A DNA stretch of 64,000 nucleotides from Clostridium uliginosum (GCF_900112485.1 NZ_FOMG01000003.1:173857-237856), one strand, 5' to 3'; positions 47,093 through 59,025 are shown, numbered from the stretch's first letter. Made by a program: numbers and translations. Notes: generated by a model from the sequence alone, not told the origin.

Positions 47093-49348
47093 ATGGAGTT
47101 AAAGTCATTACTTAATAAAGAACAATATGAGGGTGCAATAACAGTAGATGGTCAACTATTAATATTAGCTGGTGCTGGATCTGGTAAGACTAGGGTATTA
47201 ACTTACAGAATGGCACATATGATAGAAGACTTAGCAATCGCACCATACAATATATTAGCTATTACATTTACCAATAAAGCCGCAAAAGAAATGAAGGATA
47301 GAGTTAGATCTCTTATTGGAGATAGAGCTGAGAGTATGTGGATATCAACTTTCCACTCAACTTGTGTTAGAATATTAAGACGAGAAATAGATAAGATAGG
47401 ATATAAGAGTAACTTTACAATATATGATAGTTCAGATCAAAAAGTATTAGTAAAAGATTGTATGAAGTTATTAAATATTAATGATAAGGATATAACAGAA
47501 CAAGAAATATTAAGCAAAATAGGAAAAGCTAAGGATTCTATGAAAACAGCTCAAAGTTTTATGCGAGAAAATGAAGCTAATTTTAGAGAAAAAAAGATAG
47601 CTGATGTTTATGAGATGTATCAAAAGAGACTTAAAGAAAATAATGCCCTTGATTTTGATGATCTAATTTTTAAAGCAGTTGAACTTTTTAAAACTAATGA
47701 GAGTGTTTTGGATTTTTATCAAAATAAGTTCAAATATATTATGGTAGATGAGTACCAAGATACTAATGGAGCTCAATATGAATTAGTTAAATTACTTGCT
47801 AGTAAATATAAAAATATTTGTGTTGTTGGAGATGATGATCAATGCATTTATCAATGGAGAGGTGCAGATATTCAAAACATATTAGATTTTGAAAAAGATT
47901 ATCCAGGAGCTAAGGTTATTAAATTAGAGCAAAATTATAGATCGAAGGGTAACATATTAGATGCTGCTAATGTAGTTATTGTTAATAATGCAAATAGAAA
48001 AAGTAAAGTTCTTAGAACTGAACAAGAACCAGGTAGTAAAATAAAAGTGTATAGAGCTTATTCAGATAGTGATGAAGGAGATTTTGTAGGGAAACAAATA
48101 TTAGATATAAAAGATAAAGAAGATAAACAATTTAAAGATTTCGCCATTCTTTACAGAACTAATGCTCAGTCGCGTATATTTGAAGAAAGCTTAAGAAGAA
48201 AAGCTATTCCATATAAGATAGTAGGTGGAACAAAGTTTTATGACAGAAAAGAAATAAAAGATATATTAGCATATTTAAAAGTACTTGTTAATCCGCAAGA
48301 TGATGTAAGTCTTAAAAGAATAATAAATGTTCCTAAGAGAAGTATTGGAGATGCAACAGTATTAAAGATTCAAGAATTTGCTAATAATTATGAACTAAAT
48401 ATGTGGGATGCACTATCAGAAGTTAGAACTATTCCTACATTAACACCAAGAAATGTTTCTAACCTAGAAGTATTTACTACTTTAATGGAAGATTTAATGA
48501 CTCTAAGTGAAACAGTGGAGGTATCTGTATTAATTCAATCAATATTAAAAGATACTGAATATATGAAACAATTAGAAGGCTCTAAAGAGATTGAAGATAA
48601 AAGTAGAATTGAAAATTTAAAAGAATTAGTATCTGATGCTGTTGATTTTGAAAAGAGTAGTGAGGATAAGTCGTTATCAGCATATTTAGAAAAAGTATCC
48701 CTAGTTCAAGATACTGATAAAATTGAAGAACAGGAGGATACTATAGTTTTAATGACTGTTCATAGTGCAAAGGGACTTGAGTTTCCAGTAGTATTTATGG
48801 TTGGAATGGAAAATGGTATTTTCCCGGGAAATATGTCGTTTGAAAAAGAATCTGAAATGGAAGAATCAAGAAGACTATGTTATGTAGGAATAACTAGAGC
48901 AAAAGAAAATTTATTTATGACTTCAGCAGAGGTAAGAAGAGTATTTGGTAGGACAGTTGCTTATGCTCAGTCTGATTTTATAAATGAAATAAAGCCAGGG
49001 TTAAAAGAGTATGTAAGTGGAAATAAGATGACTTCAAAGAATAAACCTAATGTATCTAAAAGCAATTCTTATATTAATCCACATAGTTTAAGAAACAATA
49101 TTAACGGTGGAAATAGTTTTGCCAAAGAACATGGAACTATTAGTAATATAAGTAATAGTGACAAGATTGAAAGGTATATAACTAATAATGAAGCTACTCT
49201 TGGAAGAAAAGTGGAACACGAAAGTTTTGGTGTGGGTACAATTGTAAGTGTTCAAGATGTTGAAAATGATAAGAAATTAACTGTTGCGTTTGATAAACAA
49301 GGTGTTAAAAATTTATTGCTGTCATTTGCAAAGCTTAAGATGATATAG
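47093..49348 (+). CDS. pcrA: ATP-dependent DNA helicase PcrA (UvrD family)
   Basis: SF1A 3'-5' helicase for repair and replication restart. 751 aa. Motif I GAGSGKTRVLTYR (~32-44), Ia TFTNKAAKEM, II VDEYQDTN, III GDDDQCIYQWRGA, IV LEQNYRS, V VHSAKGLEFPVVF, VI YVGITRAKE. C-terminal extension ends in the conserved PcrA RNA-polymerase-binding Tudor-like piece, GRKVEHESFGVGTIVSV. GAAAGGAG precedes ATG. Forms a pcrA-ligA pair as in many Firmicutes. Confidence 0.96.
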   Translation: MELKSLLNKEQYEGAITVDGQLLILAGAGSGKTRVLTYRMAHMIEDLAIAPYNILAITFTNKAAKEMKDRVRSLIGDRAESMWISTFHSTCVRILRREIDKIGYKSNFTIYDSSDQKVLVKDCMKLLNINDKDITEQEILSKIGKAKDSMKTAQSFMRENEANFREKKIADVYEMYQKRLKENNALDFDDLIFKAVELFKTNESVLDFYQNKFKYIMVDEYQDTNGAQYELVKLLASKYKNICVVGDDDQCIYQWRGADIQNILDFEKDYPGAKVIKLEQNYRSKGNILDAANVVIVNNANRKSKVLRTEQEPGSKIKVYRAYSDSDEGDFVGKQILDIKDKEDKQFKDFAILYRTNAQSRIFEESLRRKAIPYKIVGGTKFYDRKEIKDILAYLKVLVNPQDDVSLKRIINVPKRSIGDATVLKIQEFANNYELNMWDALSEVRTIPTLTPRNVSNLEVFTTLMEDLMTLSETVEVSVLIQSILKDTEYMKQLEGSKEIEDKSRIENLKELVSDAVDFEKSSEDKSLSAYLEKVSLVQDTDKIEEQEDTIVLMTVHSAKGLEFPVVFMVGMENGIFPGNMSFEKESEMEESRRLCYVGITRAKENLFMTSAEVRRVFGRTVAYAQSDFINEIKPGLKEYVSGNKMTSKNKPNVSKSNSYINPHSLRNNINGGNSFAKEHGTISNISNSDKIERYITNNEATLGRKVEHESFGVGTIVSVQDVENDKKLTVAFDKQGVKNLLLSFAKLKMI

Positions 49349-49364
49349 TTAAGCGATTTGATAA

Positions 49365-51391
<2,027 letters not shown>

Positions 51392-51392
<1 letters not shown>

Positions 51393-51664
51393 TGAAGACA
51401 ATAGTAAATTGGCTAAGTTTAATATGCGGATTTTTAACAAGCATTTTAATTATATGTACATTTTTAACAAGTTACCAATTTTACTATGTTGGTCAAATCT
51501 TTAATTCTTATTTACCATTACAGTTAGGAATTTCTATAACTATGGCAATGCTGACACTCAGATTTATACTTAATGAAACAGGTAGAAAAAGAATAATATA
51601 TTCTGTTTTTAGTTTTACTATATCAGTTTCTTTGATATTTTTTATAGTTAATTTAGTAAAATAG
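51392..51664 (+). CDS. small membrane protein of unknown function
   Basis: 90 aa, three predicted TM helices (about 5-27, 40-58 and 69-88) with short polar links, few conserved residues visible. It overlaps the ligA stop as TGATG, with AAGGAG at 51378-51383, so translation is coupled to ligA. Function not recognised. Confidence 0.6.
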
Positions 51665-51680
51665 AAGATTTTATATTAAA

Positions 51681-51713
51681 GGTACATTTAAAAAAGTAAT
51701 AGACCAGTATGCC
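51681..51713. repeat. family 1 mini-repeat (33 bp, subtype c)
   Basis: GGTACATTTAAAAAAGTAAT then AGACCAGTATGCC: the left arm of the 52 kb element joined straight to a right terminus. Confidence 0.6.
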
Positions 51714-51714
51714 T

Positions 51715-51760
51715 AAAAGCAACCTTATTATGAATATGTATTCATAATAAGGTTGCTTTT
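51715..51760. terminator. bidirectional intrinsic terminator
   Basis: AAAAGCAACCTTATTATGAA then TA pairs perfectly (22 bp) with the arm at 51739-51760. Serves the converging ligA and reverse-strand genes. Confidence 0.93.
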
Positions 51761-52058
51761 ATTTAAATTTTTCTGCTTTTTCAAAATCGGATATATTATC
51801 ATAAGAAGCATCTTCAACCATTTCAGTGTGATTTTCATCATCAATTAAATAATCATAATTATCATTTTTTAAATCCTTTACAGATATTTTATCGCATAAA
51901 GAAGTAAGCCTTTGACAAATTTTTTCCAATATATAGTTATGATAACGTAATTGACGATGAGATTTAAGAGCAACTATAAATAACCAAATTCCTATAAACA
52001 TAAACACACACATAAATAGTATTGATACTACTAAAAATGCACCAGTTAAAAATTGCAT
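51759..52058 (-). CDS. small membrane-anchored protein of unknown function
   Basis: 99 aa on the reverse strand. One long N-terminal TM stretch (about 5-30, GAFLVVSILFMCVFMFIGIWLF), then a basic/helical segment and an acidic tail rich in Asp, Glu, Asn. A strong AGGGAGGG precedes its ATG, supporting a real gene. No family recognised. Confidence 0.6.
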   Translation of the reverse strand: MQFLTGAFLVVSILFMCVFMFIGIWLFIVALKSHRQLRYHNYILEKICQRLTSLCDKISVKDLKNDNYDYLIDDENHTEMVEDASYDNISDFEKAEKFK

Positions 52059-52174
52059 TAAAAACCCTCCCTAAAAAATATATTTAAATTATATCACAAT
52101 AAGTGTTGTATATCATAAAAACTATTCACATTAATGATTATAAAAACATTATGGTGTTAATAATTTAAATATAA

Positions 52175-52450
52175 GGCACATTCAAAAAAATAATAGACCA
52201 GTATGCATGTCTATTTTGCATTATAAGGAAGCTCGACTCGTATACACTCGCTGAGTAAGTGATTCACACAAAATCATAGATTTGGATTCTCTACTCACGT
52301 CGGCAAATTCAGCTAATAGCTCACTATTAACAGAACTTGCCTCATTGTCTGACATAAAGTGAAACTTTACACTCCAGATGAATTTAGTTGAACTTATCTT
52401 AAGACAAAATATACGATGCATCTTTGGTCTATTATTTTCTTTCATGTGCC
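52175..52450. repeat. family 1 inverted-repeat element, long form (subtype c)
   Basis: GGCACATTCAAAAAAATAAT then AGACCAGTATGCAT on the left; ATGCATCTTTGGTCTATTAT then TTTCTTTCATGTGCC on the right. TAA on both flanks. The interior carries the module GCTCGACTCGTATACACTCG then CTGAGTAAG, otherwise seen in family 2 copies. 276 bp, no credible ORF. Confidence 0.8.
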
Positions 52451-52479
52451 TAAGGACTAAAGAGAAGGGAGGAGCTTAA

Positions 52480-53979
52480 GTGAAAAAGTATTTAATACCT
52501 ATTTCTTTAACTTTTATAGTAGTTGCTTTTTTATTAGGATTTGTAGAAATAGATAAAAATAGTATATCAAATAAAGATTTAGAGCATGGAATAACCTATG
52601 GAATTAGCAAAATTCCAACAGACTTAAAAAATACAACAACATTAACTAAACGGGATGAGGATGTTATATGTTCAGTAAGCAAGGGACTCGTATCAAAAGA
52701 TATAGATAATAAAATAATGCCTTCTTTGGCAAATGAAATAAATCAAAGTAAAGATGGTATAGAGTATGAGTTTAAACTTAAAGATGATATTTTTTGGAGT
52801 GATGGTACAAAAATAACACCAAATGATGTAGTCACATTCTTCAAGGAACTGTTGAAAGAAGAAGATGAGGAAAATATATCAGCATTGTTAGATGTTTATG
52901 GGGCAAAGGATTTTAAAGAGGAAAAAACAACTTTTGAAAAAGGTGTTGCAATAACAATAAAAGATAATGGAGTAATAATAAGATTAAATAAAAAAAATGA
53001 TAATTTTTTAAATGAGTTAAGTAATCCACAATATAGGATTAGAAAGTATCTAATAATGTGGAGTAATATAAAAAATAATTATAACAAATTAGTTTATAGT
53101 GGAGATTATATAATATCTTCTTTTGATGATCAGCAAATAAAACTTAAAAAAAACATACACAATAATAACAATTCTATAAGTAATATAAACATAATAAAAG
53201 ATAATAGTGTGGAATTATCTATGGCTTCATTTGAAATAGGAGAAAGAGATATTGTTGTAGATCCGCCTCAAAGTGAACTCAATAAATTAAATTCAGAAGG
53301 AAAATTAATAACGGTACCAAAAACAATGGGGGCATATTTAGTTATTAATAATAAAAATGATACTATACCGTTACAAGGAAGAAGATATATATACAAAAAT
53401 GTATCTAAGGCTTTAGAAGACTATGAAAGTCTAAATGATAAAAGATTTGAATTAGCAGAAGGAAGTTACTTTAGAGAAGATAAGAATGACTTAACTAAAC
53501 TTCAATCAAGAAAAGTTATAAGTAATAAAGAAGAAGAGTGGAATAATGCTAAAATTCTAACATTGCTATGTAAAGACAATAATGATAATAGAGAATTATG
53601 TAGATGTATTGAAAATTGGTTTAAGAATAATACAGGGATATTTATAAAATATAGTTTGGTAAAAGATGAGGAATTTGAAGATCAAGAATTACAAAAGCGA
53701 TATGATATGATTTTAATTAATAATGATGCTAATACATTAAATAAAAAAGAATTTTACTCACAACTTAATAATTATTTATCTGAGTCTGAAAAAGAAAAAT
53801 TATTGAATCAAAATTATAATTTAAAAAATAATATATATGAAAATATAGAGAGTAACTTGTTTGAAAATTATAGAATACTTCCATTAGTGTTTTATAATGA
53901 AAATATAGCATTTTCAAATAATATATCTAATATAAAATTAGATGGTAATGGGAATATAGATTTTGTTTCTATAAAATAA
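52480..53979 (+). CDS. oligopeptide-binding-protein-like membrane-anchored protein, orphan
   Basis: 499 aa. N-terminal TM or signal anchor (about 4-22) without a lipobox cysteine, then a family 5 extracellular solute-binding fold: SKGLVSKDIDNKIMPSLANE, FKLKDDIFWSDGTKITPNDVVTFFKELL, and a later AYLVINNKND. These are the hallmark WSDG and P-N-D-V motifs of OppA-like proteins. No permease or ATPase is adjacent, and the sequence is diverged and Asn/Lys-rich, so it may have a non-transport role. Start GTG after GGGAGGA. Confidence 0.75.
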   Translation: MKKYLIPISLTFIVVAFLLGFVEIDKNSISNKDLEHGITYGISKIPTDLKNTTTLTKRDEDVICSVSKGLVSKDIDNKIMPSLANEINQSKDGIEYEFKLKDDIFWSDGTKITPNDVVTFFKELLKEEDEENISALLDVYGAKDFKEEKTTFEKGVAITIKDNGVIIRLNKKNDNFLNELSNPQYRIRKYLIMWSNIKNNYNKLVYSGDYIISSFDDQQIKLKKNIHNNNNSISNINIIKDNSVELSMASFEIGERDIVVDPPQSELNKLNSEGKLITVPKTMGAYLVINNKNDTIPLQGRRYIYKNVSKALEDYESLNDKRFELAEGSYFREDKNDLTKLQSRKVISNKEEEWNNAKILTLLCKDNNDNRELCRCIENWFKNNTGIFIKYSLVKDEEFEDQELQKRYDMILINNDANTLNKKEFYSQLNNYLSESEKEKLLNQNYNLKNNIYENIESNLFENYRILPLVFYNENIAFSNNISNIKLDGNGNIDFVSIK

Positions 53980-53993
53980 GAATATGATTTATA

Positions 53994-54040
53994 GAAATAG
54001 CCAATGCTCTAGGAAAAGAGCATTGGCTATTTCTTTTATT
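53994..54040. terminator. intrinsic terminator
   Basis: GAAATAGCCAATGCTCT and AGAGCATTGGCTATTTC, perfect 17-bp stem, followed by TTTTATTTT. A lone family 1 right end (ATGTGCCTTATAA) follows at 54043. May serve both converging genes. Confidence 0.9.
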
Positions 54041-54079
54041 TTATGTGCCTTATAATTTAATGAGAAACTCAAAATAACT

Positions 54080-55744
54080 CTAATTGTTCTTATTATTATG
54101 AGATTTTGCCTTAAAAGATTTTTTGGATTTAATATTATTTGTAATATTTGAAGAACTGGGCTTATCATCAGATTTTAAATTGGAATTTTGATTTATACAT
54201 AAATCAGTTATATCTTCATTTAATTCTTCGTTTATAGGTGTTTGTTTATCGGGATTTTGAGTATCTAATATATTGTCATCATTATGTTCAGGCATAATGA
54301 TATCTATTTTTCTAAGGCAAGGGTCCTCAATTTTATTTAATTTTACAAAGCCCATTTCTTTTTCCACATCGTCTTTAAGAAAGTAAAGTATAAGAAAGAA
54401 ACTAAGCATATTTTTATTACTCTCAAAAGAATTTTTAGGAATGCTAAATGTATCTTTTTTCTTAGAGTAGTTTAAAGTTTTTACAAATATAGGAGCTAAG
54501 CCAGTACTATTAGGTGTTGGTAAGTTAGGCATTCTAAAGTAAGTTTCTTCTAACATATCTTCAGAATGTAAACTTAATTTTCTGTATCTCTCTACTTCGT
54601 CTAAGGTAGGAGCTTCAGGCCAACTTGTTAAAAATCCACTGTTTATAAAAAATTTTTTGTAAATGCTGGATATGATAGGTTTCAACTCTGAATTTTTATC
54701 TTCTTCATTTGAATATAAAATTAGGGATAAAATATAAAAATTAATTTCCAAACAAGAGTATTTACTATCTTTCTTATCATATAATTTTATAAATATATTT
54801 TTATCTTTATCATATATATTTATTAATTTATCATTAATTTCTTTACTTGTTTCTTTAAAAGAAATTATTTTTGTATGTTTATAAGATTCCATTAAGCATA
54901 TAGCAAATAAACTGCAATCCTCTAATGAATTTACATAATAATCTTTCATCATAAATTTATTTGTAAGGAAATCGCTTAAATTCAAAATAAGATCTTTGGC
55001 ATCATTATTATTTGAATGTTTATAGAAAATATTTAGAGCTAATAATATACTTAAGTTTTCACTAAATGATAAATCGTATAAAGATTCTTTATATTCCTTA
55101 AACATATCTAGAATTTCATAAGCAAAATTTTTATATTCAGCACTGTCAACATCAGATTTGTTATAAAAGGAATATAAGTAATATGCATCCATCATAAAAG
55201 CTTGATCTGAAAATTTAAATTTTATATCTTTATCTATTAGATTAAATCCTTTAGAATTAGCATCAGATATATTTTTTTTATCAACAAAAACTCCTTCATT
55301 ATTTCTTAAATTTTTAGAATAAAATTTTAATTGTTGCTTTGAAAGATATTTAAATGGCTTTTGAAAAGAAACAATATTTCTATTATCTTTACCATAATTA
55401 GAGTAATAATCACTTAACTCTAAGAGACACAATGTCATCAGGGCATTTGTAGATGGATTTATTTCTTTCTTAAATGTTGATTCATCAAATCCATGCGAAC
55501 TTTTGCTATGGATAAACATAGGGGATGATTTCTTATATAAGCATAGTAGTGGAGAAAAATTATTTAATATGCTAATATCATTTGTAGAAGAAGACTTTTT
55601 AGAAACTCTAATAGGCATTAGGAGACCACATTTTGAATTTAGTACGATTGTTTTTACTGATTCTTTTGATAAATAAAAAAGTTGACTACTAATTTCCTTT
55701 TGAGAAAGACTGTTCATCCTAAAAAATGGTCCTATATATCTCAA
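54080..55744 (-). CDS. 555-aa protein of unknown function
   Basis: Reverse strand, not recognised. The main body (1-~440) is helix-rich and soluble, with repeated Tyr/Leu/Lys-rich helices and a motif SGFLTSWPEAPTLDEVERY; such spacing could be an alpha/alpha barrel, which is only a guess. The last ~110 residues are low complexity, acidic then Lys/Ser/Asn-rich, ending in a basic tail (KSKKSFKAKSHNNKNN). The frame opens at GTG 55753, but GAGAGGTG suits the TTG 9 nt further (55744). Transcribed away from hypE-like gene. Confidence 0.6.
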   Translation of the reverse strand: MRYIGPFFRMNSLSQKEISSQLFYLSKESVKTIVLNSKCGLLMPIRVSKKSSSTNDISILNNFSPLLCLYKKSSPMFIHSKSSHGFDESTFKKEINPSTNALMTLCLLELSDYYSNYGKDNRNIVSFQKPFKYLSKQQLKFYSKNLRNNEGVFVDKKNISDANSKGFNLIDKDIKFKFSDQAFMMDAYYLYSFYNKSDVDSAEYKNFAYEILDMFKEYKESLYDLSFSENLSILLALNIFYKHSNNNDAKDLILNLSDFLTNKFMMKDYYVNSLEDCSLFAICLMESYKHTKIISFKETSKEINDKLINIYDKDKNIFIKLYDKKDSKYSCLEINFYILSLILYSNEEDKNSELKPIISSIYKKFFINSGFLTSWPEAPTLDEVERYRKLSLHSEDMLEETYFRMPNLPTPNSTGLAPIFVKTLNYSKKKDTFSIPKNSFESNKNMLSFFLILYFLKDDVEKEMGFVKLNKIEDPCLRKIDIIMPEHNDDNILDTQNPDKQTPINEELNEDITDLCINQNSNLKSDDKPSSSNITNNIKSKKSFKAKSHNNKNN

Positions 55745-55838
55745 GATATTCACCTCTCATAAAATTTTAACATTATTAATTAATATGAGTTATATTAGAA
55801 AATAGTGCATAAAATCTAAATAAAAGGAGATTTTTTTA

Positions 55839-56825
55839 ATGAAGGAAGGAAAGTTAGATTTCGAAGATTTAAGAAAAATAATATTAGATAATAAAACAAT
55901 TAAGAGAAAAGAAGTAAAAGTTAGAAATGATGTTGGAGAAGATTGTGCAATTATAGATTTTGGAAATTGTGAGGGGATATTTTCTACTGATCCAATAACT
56001 GGTGCAAGTAAAAATGTTGGAAAACTTGCAGTACATATAAATTGTAACGATATTGCATCAGCCGGCGGAGAACCAATAGCTATAATGATTACAATTTTAG
56101 CACCTACATCTTCAACATTAGATGAAATAAATCAAGTTATGAGTGAAATTAATGAGGAAGCAGCTAAAATAGGAGTAGAAATAATAGGAGGCCATACAGA
56201 GGTTACTACAGCTGTTAATAAAATGGTTATATCTATAACAGCAATAGGAAAGAACTTAATAGGAAAGTCTATTAAGACGGCAGGTGCACAACTTGGTGAT
56301 GAAATAATAGTTACTAAAGATATAGCTTTAGAGGGAACTTATATTTTGATAAATGATTATGAAGAGCGTGCTAAGAGGGTTTTATCAGAAAAAGAATTAG
56401 AATTTGGGAAAACGCTAATAGATAGAATAAGTGTATTAAAAGAAGGTCAAATATCTGGATTATTTGGAGTACATTCAATGCATGATATTACAGAAGGCGG
56501 ATTACTTGGAGGACTGTTTGAAGTAGCGATGGCAGCTGATAAAGGATTTAAGATATATAAAGATAGAATACCAATGCTAGAGATAACTAAAAAATTAGCA
56601 AAGGAATTTAAAATAGATCCATTAAGATTAATTTCATCTGGAAGTATGTTAATTACAACTAGTAATGGAGAAAAACTTATTGAAAAGCTTAATGAAAATG
56701 GAATCAAGGCAACTATAATTGGAAAAATATCTAAAAAGGATGGTATTCTAGTTGATGGACAAAAAGAAATAAATGTAGAACCACCTAAAAGAGATGAATT
56801 ATTTAAGGTTTCTGAAAAAGAATAA
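55839..56825 (+). CDS. AIR synthase-related protein, HypE-like
   Basis: 328 aa of the PurM/HypE/SelD-type ATP-binding superfamily: NDVGEDCAIIDFG and FSTDPITGASKNVGKLAVHINCNDIASAGGEPIA in the N-domain, GGHTEVT, then the C-domain with MHDITEGGLLGGLFEVA and LISSGSMLI. It lacks the C-terminal PRIC cysteine of true HypE, so it is not the [NiFe] hydrogenase cyanylation enzyme; substrate unknown. AAAGGAG precedes ATG. No hyp genes are nearby. Confidence 0.8.
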   Translation: MKEGKLDFEDLRKIILDNKTIKRKEVKVRNDVGEDCAIIDFGNCEGIFSTDPITGASKNVGKLAVHINCNDIASAGGEPIAIMITILAPTSSTLDEINQVMSEINEEAAKIGVEIIGGHTEVTTAVNKMVISITAIGKNLIGKSIKTAGAQLGDEIIVTKDIALEGTYILINDYEERAKRVLSEKELEFGKTLIDRISVLKEGQISGLFGVHSMHDITEGGLLGGLFEVAMAADKGFKIYKDRIPMLEITKKLAKEFKIDPLRLISSGSMLITTSNGEKLIEKLNENGIKATIIGKISKKDGILVDGQKEINVEPPKRDELFKVSEKE

Positions 56826-56903
56826 TGAGATGAATATAAAATAATAATTGTTTGTTATTTTTTCATAATGCTTATAATTAAATGGAATTGGAGTGTGATT
56901 TTG

Positions 56904-57653
56904 GTGAGACATGATGGAAGAAAAAATGATCAAATAAGACATGTAAAGGTAACTAGAAACTATACAAAGTATGCGGAAGGATCAGTATTTATAGAGGTTG
57001 GAGATACAAAGGTTTTATGTAATGTATCTATTGAAGATAGAGTACCGCCATTTGTTAAAGGAACTGGTGCAGGATGGATTACAGCAGAGTATAATATGCT
57101 TCCAAGATCAACTGGAACAAGAAAGGTAAGAGATATTGCTAGGTTGAAGATTGATGGAAGAACTATGGAAATACAACGTTTGATAGGAAGAGCTTTAAGA
57201 TCAGTTGTAGATTTAAAGGCATTAGGAGAGAAAACCTTATGGATTGATTGCGATGTTATTCAAGCAGATGGAGGCACTAGAACTACTTCTATTTCTGGGG
57301 CATTTATAGCCTTGGTTGATGCTGTTAATAAATTACATAAAATTAAACCTTTTAAGGTGTATCCTATTAGAAGTTTTGTTGCAGCAACTAGTATAGGAAT
57401 ATTAGATGATGAAAAAATATTAGATTTATGCTATGAAGAAGATTCTAAAGCCAAGGTGGATATGAATGTTATCATGACTGATGAAGGAAGCTTTGTAGAA
57501 GTTCAAGGTACAGGAGAAGAAAGTCCTTATACAAGAGCAGAGTTAAATGAATTATTAGACTTAGGAGAAAAAGGAATAAAACAAATGATTCAAGTGCAAA
57601 AAGATGCACTTAAAATGGATTCTCTATGGATTGGTACAGGAGGAAACAACTAA
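56904..57653 (+). CDS. rph: ribonuclease PH
   Basis: Phosphorolytic 3' exoribonuclease trimming tRNA precursors. About 249 aa: [11 protein letters not shown] start, [28 protein letters not shown], the [22 protein letters not shown] motif, and [20 protein letters not shown] near the end. The frame opens at ATG 56868, but family alignment (M-R-H-D-G-R) and GGAG at 56890 favour GTG 56904. rdgB follows 4 nt later, a common pair. Confidence 0.95.
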   Translation: MRHDGRKNDQIRHVKVTRNYTKYAEGSVFIEVGDTKVLCNVSIEDRVPPFVKGTGAGWITAEYNMLPRSTGTRKVRDIARLKIDGRTMEIQRLIGRALRSVVDLKALGEKTLWIDCDVIQADGGTRTTSISGAFIALVDAVNKLHKIKPFKVYPIRSFVAATSIGILDDEKILDLCYEEDSKAKVDMNVIMTDEGSFVEVQGTGEESPYTRAELNELLDLGEKGIKQMIQVQKDALKMDSLWIGTGGNN

Positions 57654-57657
57654 TATT

Positions 57658-58287
57658 ATGAAAAAAATAATCTTAGCCAGTAATAATGCTAAAAAAATAA
57701 AAGAAATAAAAGAAATATTAAATGATATTGATGTAGAAATAAAATCGTTAAGTGATGAAGGAATAGATATAGATGTAATAGAAGATGGAAAAACATTTGA
57801 AGAAAATGCTAAAAAGAAAGCTAAAGAGATATATGAATTTTTATTATCAAGAGGAGATAAAAATTTTATTGTACTATCAGATGATTCAGGACTAGAAGTT
57901 AATTACTTAGGGGGAGAACCAGGTATATACTCCGCTAGATACGCAGGAGAACATGGTAATGATGATAAAAACAATCAGAAACTTTTGAAGAACCTGAAAG
58001 GCGTAGGAGCAGACAAAAGAGATGCAAAATTTATCTGTCAAATAGCTTTATTTAATGATGATGGAAAATATTTTGGAATTACAGGAGAAGTTAAAGGGTA
58101 TATACTAGATGATATAGAAGGTAATGGAGGATTTGGATATGATCCATTGTTTTTCTATCCTCCTTTAAATAAAAGTTTTGGGGAATTAACTGCAGATGAA
58201 AAGAATTTAGTAAGTCATAGAGGAAAAGCATTGCTAAAATTAAAAGATTTAATAATAAAGTTAAGGCATAGTAAAATAAATAACTAG
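57658..58287 (+). CDS. rdgB: XTP/dITP diphosphatase (RdgB/HAM1 family)
   Basis: House-cleaning nucleotide pyrophosphatase removing dITP, XTP. ILASNNAKKIKEIKEIL start, ENAKKKA, LSDDSGLEVNYLGGEPGIYSARYAG, and GFGYDPLFFYP with the ELTADEKNLVSHRGKAL end, all standard. GGAGG and ATG 57658 chosen. 209 aa. The last residues RHSKINN and the TAG stop are encoded by the left end of a family 1 repeat (starts 58265), so the C-terminus was altered by insertion; the core is intact. Confidence 0.94.
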   Translation: MKKIILASNNAKKIKEIKEILNDIDVEIKSLSDEGIDIDVIEDGKTFEENAKKKAKEIYEFLLSRGDKNFIVLSDDSGLEVNYLGGEPGIYSARYAGEHGNDDKNNQKLLKNLKGVGADKRDAKFICQIALFNDDGKYFGITGEVKGYILDDIEGNGGFGYDPLFFYPPLNKSFGELTADEKNLVSHRGKALLKLKDLIIKLRHSKINN

Positions 58288-58422
58288 TCAAAGATTATTA
58301 GGATTTTTTGAACTAGAGAAGGAAGTGAATGCAGTTAATACTACTGTTATCAGTTGCATTTACTGATGCAGTATAGTACAAAAAAGACAAGAAGATTGAC
58401 TAGTTATTTATTTGGAGATGCC
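58265..58422. repeat. family 1 inverted-repeat element (subtype a)
   Basis: GGCATAGTAAAATAAATAAC then TAGTCAAAGATT at left; GACTAGTTATTTATTTGGAG then ATGCC at right; 158 bp. Central hairpin GAATGCAG/TTGCATTT. Overlaps the 3' end of rdgB. Confidence 0.88.
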
Positions 58423-58448
58423 CAATAAAGTAGTAGGAGATTAGTAAT

Positions 58449-58931
58449 ATGTTAATTGCAGTTTTAAGTGATACTCACAGAATGGGAAAGTATATTAATA
58501 TGGTTAGAGAACATATTAAAAAAGCAGATATATTAATACATTTAGGTGATAATGTTGAAGATGCAGAAGAATTGTCCAGTAATTTTCATGGAGAAGTATA
58601 TATTGTTAGTGGAAATTGTGATTATTCAACTAAATACCCTAAGGAAAGAGTTATAGAAATAGAAGATAAAAGAATTTTTCTTACTCATGGAGATTTATAT
58701 GGGGTAAAATATAACTTAAACAATATTTATTATAGAACAAGAGAACTAGATGCTGATATAGCCCTTTTTGGACATACACATAAATCAATAATAGAAAAAG
58801 TTCACAACATAACTTTAATGAATCCAGGAAGTTTATCGTTACCTAAAAATGAAGGTAGATACATTGGTTTTTTAGAACTTAATAAAGGTGAAGAACCTAA
58901 TATCTATCTTGAAGAAATCAGTGTTAATTAG
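58449..58931 (+). CDS. metallophosphoesterase, YfcE/MJ0936 family
   Basis: 160-aa phosphodiesterase with the complete di-metal site: Asp and His in LSDTHRMG, Asp in HLGDNVEDAE, Asn/Asp in SGNCDY, His in LTHGD, and GHTHKS near the C-terminus. Family enzymes hydrolyse phosphodiesters in vitro; the natural substrate is unknown. It follows the rdgB-repeat unit. TAGGAG precedes ATG. Confidence 0.92.
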   Translation: MLIAVLSDTHRMGKYINMVREHIKKADILIHLGDNVEDAEELSSNFHGEVYIVSGNCDYSTKYPKERVIEIEDKRIFLTHGDLYGVKYNLNNIYYRTRELDADIALFGHTHKSIIEKVHNITLMNPGSLSLPKNEGRYIGFLELNKGEEPNIYLEEISVN

Positions 58932-59025
58932 AATAATATACTATTATAATTTAAATAAATATAAGAATTTATACATATTTAAGAGGTCAATATAATCAAA
59001 AAATAAATTATTTTTTAAAAAGGTA

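Noticed and set aside
52221..52445. 74-aa reverse ORF inside the 276-bp family 1 element
   Set aside because: Would be an element-encoded protein, but it has no ribosome site, no homologue in the other copies and ordinary composition.
55839..56825. True HypE for [NiFe] hydrogenase
   Set aside because: No C-terminal cysteine motif and no other hyp genes; called only HypE-like.
56868..56903. Longer rph start at ATG 56868
   Set aside because: Would add 12 residues not seen in ribonuclease PH; GTG 56904 matches the family start and ribosome-site spacing.
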